A DNA stretch of 8,389 nt from Dehalococcoidia bacterium (lineage in GTDB: Bacteria; Chloroflexota; Dehalococcoidia; SZUA-161; SpSt-899): positions 1 through 8,389 of the forward strand of contig JALPXT010000059.1 in NCBI GenBank assembly GCA_023271485.1, read 5' to 3'. The notes under the pieces were generated by a model, which did not search any database, had not been told where the DNA came from, and saw only the letters and a list, made by a program, of their open reading frames with translations. Positions 1 to 6,110 of the stretch are shown here, piece by piece. Both the position numbers and the translations under genes were made by a program. How positions within the stretch are numbered: the stretch's first letter is position 1; each line of letters begins with the position of its first letter.

Positions 1-52
1 CATTTGGGTGAAATGATTTACCTGTGGTTTCCAGAGGATCAACTTTCGCCAT
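1..52 (-). CDS. Possible start of an unidentified gene, cut by the window edge
   Basis: An ATG at 52-50 opens a frame without stops to the window edge, beginning MAKVDPLETTGKSFHPN. It lies about 25-30 nt below the expected start of a consensus minus-strand promoter (84-112). Upstream of the ATG there is only a weak purine-rich stretch (AAGAGA), so the ribosome-binding site is poor. Seventeen codons are too few to assign a family, and the frame could be open by chance. The promoter position is the main reason to list it. If real, it is transcribed separately from the nitrogenase-like genes, or additionally to read-through from them. Confidence 0.35.
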   Translation of the reverse strand, partial: MAKVDPLETTGKSFHPN

Positions 53-83
53 ATCTCTTATCGCTAATCAATTCCACTTGTAT

Positions 84-112
84 ATTATAAGCCAAGAATT
101 TACCTTTGTCAA
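84..112 (-). promoter_or_regulatory. Consensus sigma-70 promoter overlapping the stop of the last nitrogenase-like gene
   Basis: Read on the minus strand, TTGACA (112-107) is followed by a 17-nt spacer and TATAAT (89-84). Both hexamers and the spacer match the housekeeping consensus exactly. The stop codon TGA of the upstream gene (111-109) lies inside the -35 hexamer. Transcription should begin near 76-78 and run off the left edge, with a possible ATG at 52. Activity is inferred from the sequence match only. Confidence 0.7.
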
Positions 113-1362
113 CCCCCCGATTTTCGACTTCTGGAGACGCTTCTGGGCAATGAACCTGTTACAGGGGTAAGGCGTCTTATCGCTCCGTTTACGATTCCTT
201 CTCGAACCAGTTCGAATCCTGCCTCACCGATGTAATCGCAGTCGCTGTCCCAGTAGAGGCGGCTGGAGAGTGCAATGTGGGGAAACGCAACGAAGCAGTC
301 ACCCCCAAATGGTGTTACCAGGTCGCGATACAACGGGTCACCGACGATGATATCGTACTGACGTTCACTTACCAAAGCACTCAGGGCATCCTCGCCGTTG
401 AGATACACGTCAGCCTTTTCCATGAGCACCCCGTCCATGCTGAGAAATGACGCTACGGTTACATTGGCAATACCCATATCCATGCGCAGACAGTCACGGA
501 CGGCATTGCTCATGACCTGTTCACCGATGACGAGAGCATTATGGACACCGGCTACTGGCTCATCGGTATTCTGGGACACAGGTGGTTCGCCACCGAGACC
601 AAGCGACGACCGAATATTATCAACAAAGCAACGGCTGGGGACACGTCCAAGAGGAAGACCCACCAGGTAAGGAATCCCATACTCGCACTCCATATACCGT
701 GCTGCTTCAAGTCCAGCCCAGGACGTCACGACATTTAATCGAGCTTGTGCTGACTGCGCGATGTCATCAAGTGTGGAACCCATAGCCCAGCAGGAAACTA
801 CTCGGCACCCGGCACTGGTTATTAGCGAGACAAGTTTCTTGACCTGGTGCTTGTTCCCAAGGTCAAGCGGCGTTGCCCCGATGATGTTGACACCGGTCTC
901 AATACTGATGGAAGCTGACTTCACGAAAAGACGGGCTAACTCCAGGAAGGTCAGGGATGCGCCCTTATCGTAGTAGCACGTGCCATTGACATCAAATGTA
1001 AGCACCGGAAGCCCTGTCCTTTGCGAGAGAATATGGGCAAGTGCCCGGTAATCTGTTCCGATAACCATTGGAGCAGGGCTGCCAACAATGGCAACGAAAC
1101 GCCGTCCCAAAGCACGAACGGCGTTTTCGACTTTGTCGATCAGCTTCTCATCGTTTCCAAATATTGCATCGACTTCTCTCAATTCACCGGAAAAGACAGC
1201 GCTCGAGCTGCCGTACCAGCGTGGCTCGTCATAAGCGGTGAAATTGCCAGTACAGCCACTAGCATCATGGATTACCACAATTCCGCCTAACTCAAATAGG
1301 ACTGAGCAGACCCCCGAATAGTCAGGGGCAAATGGAGGCAACACTTTATAGAGTCCTTTCAT
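109..1362 (-). CDS. Nitrogenase component-1-like subunit (NifK-like position in the operon)
   Basis: A 417-residue protein of the nitrogenase component 1 (NifD/NifK/oxidoreductase) superfamily. The N-terminal segment has Cys19 and Cys37 in a context (GVCSVLFELGG ... HDASGCTGN) matching the first two P-cluster/[4Fe-4S] cysteines of the family. The third expected cysteine is absent: the VGSPAPMVIGTDY segment (about residues 93-105) aligns with the family motif C-x(4)-VIGDD, with Pro where Cys is expected. Mid-protein GLEAARYMECEYGIP and the late PHIALSSRLYW and GFELVREGI segments fit the superfamily Rossmann-like domains. ATG 1362 has a GAGGAG site about 8 nt upstream, and the gene begins 12 nt after the stop of the preceding subunit, so they are co-transcribed. 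Family membership is clear. The reaction is unknown. It presumably forms a heteromer with the preceding protein and receives electrons from the NifH-like protein. Confidence 0.85.
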   Translation of the reverse strand: MKGLYKVLPPFAPDYSGVCSVLFELGGIVVIHDASGCTGNFTAYDEPRWYGSSSAVFSGELREVDAIFGNDEKLIDKVENAVRALGRRFVAIVGSPAPMVIGTDYRALAHILSQRTGLPVLTFDVNGTCYYDKGASLTFLELARLFVKSASISIETGVNIIGATPLDLGNKHQVKKLVSLITSAGCRVVSCWAMGSTLDDIAQSAQARLNVVTSWAGLEAARYMECEYGIPYLVGLPLGRVPSRCFVDNIRSSLGLGGEPPVSQNTDEPVAGVHNALVIGEQVMSNAVRDCLRMDMGIANVTVASFLSMDGVLMEKADVYLNGEDALSALVSERQYDIIVGDPLYRDLVTPFGGDCFVAFPHIALSSRLYWDSDCDYIGEAGFELVREGIVNGAIRRLTPVTGSLPRSVSRSRKSGG

Positions 1363-1374
1363 TTTGCACTCTCC

Positions 1375-2685
1375 TCATATCACCATACCAGAGGCATACA
1401 TCTGTCCTCGGTGGTTCTGTGGGTTTTCAAGTGCCTGAAGCATCTCACGGAAGAGGGTCAGCGCTCCCCGATACCCGTATGGCTGACTGTCAAGAGTTAG
1501 TGGCACCGTTCTGGCACCTGAGCAGAAGTATCCCGCATCAAACCCCACTGCCAGGTCCACCGTCAGTTTCAGGTTGAGAAAGTCCACCATAGACGGGTGA
1601 ACGTTGGTAAACACCTTGATATCGGGAGCATGATACTTGAGCCACTCGACATGCTGCATATCAAAATCAAGAATCAGGTCAGCGAAAATATACGGCACTC
1701 GAAAACCGTATTCGGTTAGGGCGCGGGCAAGCTCGAAGGGGCTTGCGTTCGTCGCTGAGCCTACTGCCACCCTCAGAGGTCCCATCCTGTCCTGATAGAA
1801 CTTGATAGCCTCCTGTGTTTCCTCATGATACCGCTCTGTACGCAGCTTGACGCCGAGGAATTCTCCTATTGTCCGATAGGTCTGGGCAATCGTTTTGAGC
1901 CCATAGGCGACCGGCGCGAAACAGGATGGGATTCCAAGCCTCTCTTCCATTCGCCGCACTGCCAGGCGGCCACCTGGTTTAATAAGAAGGTTATGCGATG
2001 CCCGGCTCATCATCTGAAACTCCTCCAGGCTGGTGCAGGCGGCGATATGCCTCACTTCTCTCACTCCGGCAGCGGTCATCACTTCATAGAACTCGCTCTC
2101 GGCATCAATAGGTGCGAAGCTGCCGATGATGTTGATCGCACACTCCTTCTCTCTTGATGGCGGAAGAAAATCGTAGATGGTTTCCTGTACTGTAAGTTGC
2201 GGTGGGGTCTTGCCATCCATTTCAATAGGGAACATACGACAAATACGCACTGGTATTCTATACTTGGCCTCCAGTTCTTGAGCAAGCCCATCGTAGTCAG
2301 AGCCAAGCAGAGCATCGATGCAGGTAGCACCGATAAGCATCGCCTTCGGTCGCGGCTGAGATGCAGCCAGAATTTCAGCCGCTGCTTGAGGAATCCTTTC
2401 CATATGCTGTCCAGTGACGATATCCATCTCATCCAGGTGTAACAAGAAGAGACGTTTTTTGAAGCCAAGCTGGATACCGGCAATAGCAACATGGCGAGGA
2501 CATCCGACGGGCGAGACGAACAGCAGTATAGACTCGGGAACAAGGAGCCCCACGCGCATAATGCCCCAACCTCCTGCACTGGGAGGGCAGTAATGAAGGC
2601 AATTAGGTGGTATCACTTTGCGTTGCCAGTGTGATGCGCCATTTCCCAGTTCACCAATGGACATATAGAACGCCTTGCTGTTCAT
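1375..2685 (-). CDS. Nitrogenase component-1-like subunit (NifD-like position in the operon)
   Basis: A 436-residue component 1 family protein. Cys33 (CPPSAGGWG), Cys62 (SPVGCPRH) and Cys122 (GATCIDALLGSDYD) reproduce the three-cysteine pattern that holds the P-cluster or [4Fe-4S] cluster in NifD, ChlN/BchN and relatives; Cys29 is an extra nearby cysteine. The segment RRMEERLGIP (about 240-255) aligns with the NifD stretch after the FeMo-cofactor cysteine, but Ile stands where that Cys would be. No His equivalent to the other cofactor ligand is apparent before QPYGYRGALTLFREM near the C terminus. The protein is therefore unlikely to carry FeMo-co in the nitrogenase manner. ATG 2685 overlaps the stop of the NifH-like gene (ATGA) with AAGGA a few nt upstream, which indicates translational coupling. 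The substrate is unknown; candidates are double bonds or metal centres in tetrapyrroles or small organics, by analogy with other nitrogenase-like reductases. Confidence 0.85.
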   Translation of the reverse strand: MNSKAFYMSIGELGNGASHWQRKVIPPNCLHYCPPSAGGWGIMRVGLLVPESILLFVSPVGCPRHVAIAGIQLGFKKRLFLLHLDEMDIVTGQHMERIPQAAAEILAASQPRPKAMLIGATCIDALLGSDYDGLAQELEAKYRIPVRICRMFPIEMDGKTPPQLTVQETIYDFLPPSREKECAINIIGSFAPIDAESEFYEVMTAAGVREVRHIAACTSLEEFQMMSRASHNLLIKPGGRLAVRRMEERLGIPSCFAPVAYGLKTIAQTYRTIGEFLGVKLRTERYHEETQEAIKFYQDRMGPLRVAVGSATNASPFELARALTEYGFRVPYIFADLILDFDMQHVEWLKYHAPDIKVFTNVHPSMVDFLNLKLTVDLAVGFDAGYFCSGARTVPLTLDSQPYGYRGALTLFREMLQALENPQNHRGQMYASGMVI

Positions 2686-3440
2686 GATTCCTTTCCGTCT
2701 CTGGCTACGCGGCGGGCTATGTCCAGGATGATCCGCGAAATCGGCAGTTCAGGGTCTCCCTGGACAACCGTCTTGTTCTGCTCTTCATACAGTTGGATGT
2801 TATTGTCGCGAGGAATGTCACCGATTATCTCGGCGTCAATCTCGCGGGCGAACCTCCGCACAATATTCTCCTCATCATTAATGCCGCGCCGGTTCAAGAT
2901 CAGACCGCGCAACCGGGCGTAATTACGGTCGGCAAAGTTGTCGATGGCAGTCTTGATGTTGCGCGCGGCAAACAGGGACGTCTTTTCTCCGGAGGTCACG
3001 ATAATGACCGCATCGGCGTAGCCCTCTCGGATGGGCATGGCAAACCCGCCGCAGACAACGTCGCCAAGCACATCGAAGAAGACAAAATCAGGGCGATACA
3101 CCTCAAATGCATGCAGATCTTCAAGTGTGTTGAGGGTAGCAATGATGCCACGGCCGGCGCAGCCAAGCCCTGGGGTGGGCCCACCCGCCTCCACACTAAG
3201 AATGCCATTGGCCCCTTCAACTACAATATCTGCCAGCGAGGAACAAATACCATGTTCCTTGAGATATGTCATGACAGGGGTAACGGCTCGGCCGTTAGTG
3301 AGGTTGATTGTGGAATCGGCTTTAGGATCGCAGCCGATCTGCATCACTTTGTATCCCAGCATAGAGAGACCGACCGACAGCGAACTGGTAATCGTTGACT
3401 TCCCGATGCCCCCTTTGCCATAGATTGCGATCTTTTTCAC
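2682..3440 (-). CDS. NifH-like iron protein (ATP-dependent [4Fe-4S] reductase)
   Basis: A 252-residue protein of the NifH/ChlL/BchL/CfbC family, which dimerises around one [4Fe-4S] cluster and passes electrons to a component 1 partner on MgATP hydrolysis. The P-loop GKGGIGKST is at residues 8-16, and the CDPKADST switch I region at 37-44. The cluster ligands are Cys94 (GLGCAGRG) and Cys130 (DVLGDVVCGGF), and Asp127 lies in switch II. Arg97 matches the arginine that is ADP-ribosylated in nitrogenase NifH. It is shorter than nitrogenase NifH (usually about 270-295), mainly at the C terminus, as in several nitrogenase-like enzymes. The start is GTG at 3440 with AAGGA 7 nt upstream, 10 nt after the ATPase stop. 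It is not assigned to nifH, chlL or cfbC because no diagnostic neighbours are present. Confidence 0.92.
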   Translation of the reverse strand: MKKIAIYGKGGIGKSTITSSLSVGLSMLGYKVMQIGCDPKADSTINLTNGRAVTPVMTYLKEHGICSSLADIVVEGANGILSVEAGGPTPGLGCAGRGIIATLNTLEDLHAFEVYRPDFVFFDVLGDVVCGGFAMPIREGYADAVIIVTSGEKTSLFAARNIKTAIDNFADRNYARLRGLILNRRGINDEENIVRRFAREIDAEIIGDIPRDNNIQLYEEQNKTVVQGDPELPISRIILDIARRVARDGKES

Positions 3441-4233
3441 AAGACATTCCTTAATTATGTTGATTCATAGAGCTACTGCTGGTGAGGGTCTTTCTAAGCG
3501 GAACAATGGCTTCTACGTTATTCCCTCCCTCTTCAAACGAGATCACCTTTACATCTATCTCAAACACCTCCCGCAAATTGCGTTCGGTGAGCATATCTTT
3601 GGTATTTCCCGCTAATCCACCTTTTCCGTTACCCATCAGCAACGCTTTGCCAGAGATCGACAAAGCGTGGTCGGGGTAGTGGGTGGTCATTATGATGGCC
3701 ATTTTTTTCTCCTGGGCCAGCCTTTCCAATGTATTCAGGATAACCATTTGATTCCTGAAATCTAAATGAGATGTCGGCTCATCGAGTAGAAGCGCCCGAG
3801 GCTCTGCTGCCAGCGCCCTGGCGATTAGGACAAGCTGAGCCTGCCCACCGCTGATATTGGGATAGGGTCTGTCCATCAGATGGGATATGCCCACGGTTTC
3901 AATTGCTTCCTCCGCTATCTCGACATCTCTAGCTGAGGGAGAGGAAAATAGGGCCAAGTGTGGTGCCCTTCCCATGAGAACCATCTCCAGCACGGTATAG
4001 GGGAATGTAGAGTCACTAACCTGGGGAACATATCCCACTTCCTTACCGATGATGCTCCTTTTCAGTGAGCGCACGCTTTTACCTTCAATGCGTATCTCAC
4101 CCTTTCCCACCTTGAACAAGGCATTTATGCACTTCAGCAAAGTGGTTTTGCCGCAACCATTTGGTCCCAGGATACTCAAGATTTGACCTTGCTCAATGGA
4201 AAACCCAATGCCATCAAATACATTGTCTGTCCC

Positions 4234-4239
4234 ATTATA
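4234..4239 (-). promoter_or_regulatory. Possible -10 element at the left junction, pointing toward the nitrogenase-like genes
   Basis: On the minus strand the target sequence reads TATAAT immediately outside the left end of the insertion sequence. The element's end would have to supply the -35 box. About 16-18 nt upstream lies only a poor match (AACTTT/ACTTTA), so a hybrid promoter is possible but weakly supported. If active, it would transcribe the truncated ATPase fragment and the three nitrogenase-like genes. Confidence 0.25.
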
Positions 4240-4240
4240 G
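4235..4240. repeat. Target-site duplication, left copy (TTATAG)
   Basis: TTATAG directly abuts the left inverted repeat of the insertion sequence and is identical to 6073-6078 beyond the right repeat. Deleting the element together with one copy restores the ATPase reading frame through FSYNG-TDNV, which independently confirms the insertion boundaries. Confidence 0.93.
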
Positions 4241-4252
4241 CGGATCTTCCAG
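4241..4252 (+). repeat. Left terminal inverted repeat of the insertion sequence
   Basis: CGGATCTTCCAG is an exact inverted match to 6061-6072. Beyond these 12 bp the two ends match only in scattered positions. Confidence 0.93.
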
Positions 4253-4334
4253 CCTTAAAGTTGTGCTACAGACTCAGGTTTGTATCTGGCCCATATCCTT
4301 TGGTGTAGCCACGAATATTGACGGGGTCTGCCTC

Positions 4335-4363
4335 TTGACATCGTGTGTATGATGTGTTATAAT
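4335..4363 (+). promoter_or_regulatory. Consensus promoter of the transposase gene
   Basis: TTGACA (4335-4340), a 17-nt spacer and TATAAT (4358-4363) form an exact sigma-70 consensus promoter inside the element. The expected transcription start (about 4370-4372) is only a few bases before the transposase ATG at 4374, and no Shine-Dalgarno site fits between. The message would be leaderless or nearly so, which may keep transposase synthesis low. Confidence 0.75.
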
Positions 4364-4373
4364 AATAGCCACG

Positions 4374-6014
4374 ATGTATGTGGACACTGCTTATTCCGTC
4401 CAACGGGGTAAAAGATATCCCCGTCATCTCCTCCGGGAGTCCTTTCGGGAAAACGGAAAGGTCAAACATCGGACTTTGGCCAATCTCTCCCGTTGCTCTG
4501 ACGAGGAGATCGCTGCCATTAAGCTTGCACTGAAACACAAGGGGAATCTTGCCAATCTGGGTAACATAAAGGAGATTAAGGCCGAACAGGGGATGCGCAT
4601 CGGAGCGGTTTGCTCTTTAAAGGCGATCGCCGAGTGGATAGGTTTGGCCCAGGCACTTGGCCACCATCGACAGGGTCGGCTCGCTTTGTGGCAAGTGCTG
4701 GCCCGGCTCATTAATCAGGGGTCTCGTTTGAGTGCGGTGCGGCTGGCCGAAAGCCATGCAGCTTGTGACCTTTTGGGATTAGATGCCTTCAATGAGGACC
4801 ATCTCTACAGCAATCTGGCATGGCTGTGGGAAGAACAAGAAACAATTGAAAAGCGATTGTTCCGGCAGCGCTACGGCGATGCAACCCCCCAGCTTTTTCT
4901 CTACGATGTCACCAGTTCTTATCTTGAGGGTGTTCAAAACGTTCTGGCTGCCTTTGGGTACAATCGAGATCGGAAGAAAGGCAAGATGCAACTGGTGATA
5001 GGGTTGCTTAGCGGGCCGGACGGCACGCCGGTGGCAGTGCGAGTATTTGAGGGGAATACCCGGGATACCCAGACCGTTGCGCAGCAGGTAGGTATCCTTG
5101 CAGGCACCTTTGGGGTTGAAAGGGTGACGGTGGTAGGTGATCGGGGGATGCTCAAGCAGACAGAGACCAAACTCCTTAACGAGTGTAGGTTTCACTACGT
5201 CACGGCGATCACCAAACCACAGATCAGGAAACTCCTCCGGGATGGGGTGTTTCAGATGGAGCTATTTGAGGAGAAGATATGTGAAGTGGAAATAGACGGG
5301 GTGCGATATGTCCTGCGGCGCAATCCTAAGCGGGTAGAAGAACTGGCCAAGAATCGGGAAAGCAAATTGAGCACAGTAAAAAAGCTCCTGGACAAGAAGA
5401 ACTTCTATCTGGCGGAGCATCCTCGTGCTAAGATGGAAGTAGCCCAAAGGGATGTTGAACAAAGAGCCAGGCAACTGAAGGTTGATCAGTGGGTCAAGGT
5501 GGTAAGCAGTGCCCGTACCCTGGAGTTGGTGATTGATGAAGAAGTCAAAAAGGAAGTATCTGAATTGGATGGGTGCTATGTTATCCGAACAGACCTGCCC
5601 GGGGAGATAGCGACCGCCGAGCTTATTCACGATCGGTACAAAGATTTGGCCCAGGTTGAGCAAGCGTTTCGCACCTTCAAGACTGGTCATTTGGAGGTTC
5701 GGCCGACCTTTGTGCGAACGGAGGCGAGCACGAAAGGTCATGTATTCGTGGTAATGTTGGCCTACCTCCTCAAGCGGGAATTGGATCGATACTGGCATGA
5801 CCTCGAGGTGACGGCGGCAGAGGGGATTGATGAACTGGGTTCCTTGCGAGGGACCATATTGACTATCGGGCAAGCCACCTGTCAGAAAGTACCTGACGCG
5901 GAAGGCTTAAGCAAGCGGTTACTTGATGCGGCTGACATCAAATTGCCGGAGGTATTGCCCTGCAGAAGGGTGCATGTAGCCACTCGGAAAAAGCTTGTTT
6001 CTGAGCGGAATTAG
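4374..6014 (+). CDS. IS1634-family-like DDE transposase
   Basis: A 546-residue transposase of the IS4-related IS1634 group (COG5421 type), which cuts and joins the element's ends. The N-terminal part has the LRESFRENGKVKHRTLANLS segment common in this group. The catalytic triad is visible as Asp178 (LYDVTSSYLEG), Asp256 (VVGDRGM) and Glu429 (YKDLAQVEQAFRTFK). The long gap between Asp256 and Glu429 reflects the insertion domain of IS4-like enzymes, and Y-x-x-L-x-x-V-E-x(6)-K matches the C-terminal signature region. Length is within the normal 500-600 range and the frame is intact, so the enzyme looks functional. The ATG at 4374 is chosen because the family begins with a similar short MYV-type start and the promoter ends just upstream. 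Confidence 0.93.
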   Translation: MYVDTAYSVQRGKRYPRHLLRESFRENGKVKHRTLANLSRCSDEEIAAIKLALKHKGNLANLGNIKEIKAEQGMRIGAVCSLKAIAEWIGLAQALGHHRQGRLALWQVLARLINQGSRLSAVRLAESHAACDLLGLDAFNEDHLYSNLAWLWEEQETIEKRLFRQRYGDATPQLFLYDVTSSYLEGVQNVLAAFGYNRDRKKGKMQLVIGLLSGPDGTPVAVRVFEGNTRDTQTVAQQVGILAGTFGVERVTVVGDRGMLKQTETKLLNECRFHYVTAITKPQIRKLLRDGVFQMELFEEKICEVEIDGVRYVLRRNPKRVEELAKNRESKLSTVKKLLDKKNFYLAEHPRAKMEVAQRDVEQRARQLKVDQWVKVVSSARTLELVIDEEVKKEVSELDGCYVIRTDLPGEIATAELIHDRYKDLAQVEQAFRTFKTGHLEVRPTFVRTEASTKGHVFVVMLAYLLKRELDRYWHDLEVTAAEGIDELGSLRGTILTIGQATCQKVPDAEGLSKRLLDAADIKLPEVLPCRRVHVATRKKLVSERN

Positions 6015-6060
6015 CTTCAATTCCCGGGAGCCGCCGAATGTAGGGGTCTGAAAATCAAAT

Positions 6061-6072
6061 CTGGAAGATCCG
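6061..6072 (-). repeat. Right terminal inverted repeat of the insertion sequence
   Basis: CTGGAAGATCCG is the exact reverse complement of 4241-4252 and is followed directly by the second TTATAG copy. Confidence 0.93.
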
Positions 6073-6078
6073 TTATAG
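6073..6078. repeat. Target-site duplication, right copy (TTATAG)
   Basis: Identical to 4235-4240 and immediately outside the right inverted repeat. Together the two copies mark a clean transposition event with 6-bp duplication. Confidence 0.93.
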
Positions 6079-6110
6079 CTAAATCCGGCGTTTTCCACTT
6101 CGATTATCAT
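6073..6110 (-). pseudogene. 5' part of the disrupted FecE/BtuD-type ABC ATPase
   Basis: This piece encodes MIIEVENAGFSYN, the standard first beta strands of an ABC ATPase with the A-loop aromatic residue (Tyr11), before the insertion. Beyond the junction the frame continues into the element as NGSSRFDF... and stops near 5919, giving a meaningless short product. Two ATGs are possible, at 6116 and 6110. The AGGAGG site (6125-6120) is 3 nt from the first and 9 nt from the second, so 6110 is preferred. That start overlaps the permease stop as ATGA, the usual coupling in such importers. Confidence 0.88.

Larger units (their letters stand above)
3451..4240 (-). pseudogene. 3' part of the FecE/BtuD-type ABC ATPase, split by the insertion sequence
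   Basis: This fragment holds nearly the whole nucleotide-binding domain of a metal-chelate or vitamin B12 importer ATPase. It reads TDNVFDG...SIEQG, then the Walker A GPNGCGKTT, a Q-loop at YVPQVSD, the signature ISGGQAQ, Walker B ALLLDEP with the D-loop SHLD, and the H-switch TTHYPDHA. The first 12-15 residues, including the aromatic A-loop tyrosine, are cut off by the element at 4241-6072. In the element's end the frame meets a TAA about 27 nt above the junction, so no normal start remains. A TTG at 4179, just before Walker A and with AAGG 7 nt upstream, could give a 242-residue truncated product. That product would lack the A-loop strand and is probably inactive. Joined to 6073-6110 and counting one TTATAG copy, the intact gene encodes 273 residues, normal for the family. 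Confidence 0.9.
4241..6072 (+). mobile_element. Complete IS1634-like insertion sequence (1832 bp)
   Basis: The ends are perfect 12-bp terminal inverted repeats: CGGATCTTCCAG at 4241-4252 and its complement CTGGAAGATCCG at 6061-6072. They are flanked by a perfect 6-bp direct duplication, TTATAG. Inside is one full-length DDE transposase on the plus strand with its own consensus promoter. Size, duplication length and transposase type agree with the IS1634 family. The element sits in the N-terminal coding region of the ABC ATPase gene, opposite to the operon's direction. The intact repeats, duplication and transposase suggest a recent and possibly still mobile copy. The left non-coding part (4253-4334) and the right one (6015-6060) hold no other gene I can see. 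Confidence 0.94.

Noticed and set aside
2793..3398. 201-codon open frame on the plus strand
   Set aside because: It lies entirely antisense to the NifH-like gene, whose motifs are unambiguous, and its translation resembles no family.
109..3440. A genuine nifHDK nitrogen-fixation operon
   Set aside because: The component-1 subunits lack apparent FeMo-cofactor ligands and one P-cluster cysteine, the iron protein is short, and no nifB/E/N or other assembly genes are present. The transporter context also differs.
109..3440. Protochlorophyllide reductase (chlLNB/bchLNB) or F430 enzyme CfbCD
   Set aside because: No bacteriochlorophyll or F430 pathway genes are adjacent. CfbD forms a homomer whereas two different component-1 genes occur here. 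The motifs I can see do not single out either family.
3451..4179. Complete ABC ATPase starting at TTG 4179
   Set aside because: It would begin three codons before Walker A and lack the A-loop strand that is found intact on the other side of the insertion sequence.
5262..5873. 203-codon open frame on the minus strand
   Set aside because: It is antisense to the well-supported transposase and has no recognisable domain or ribosome-binding site.
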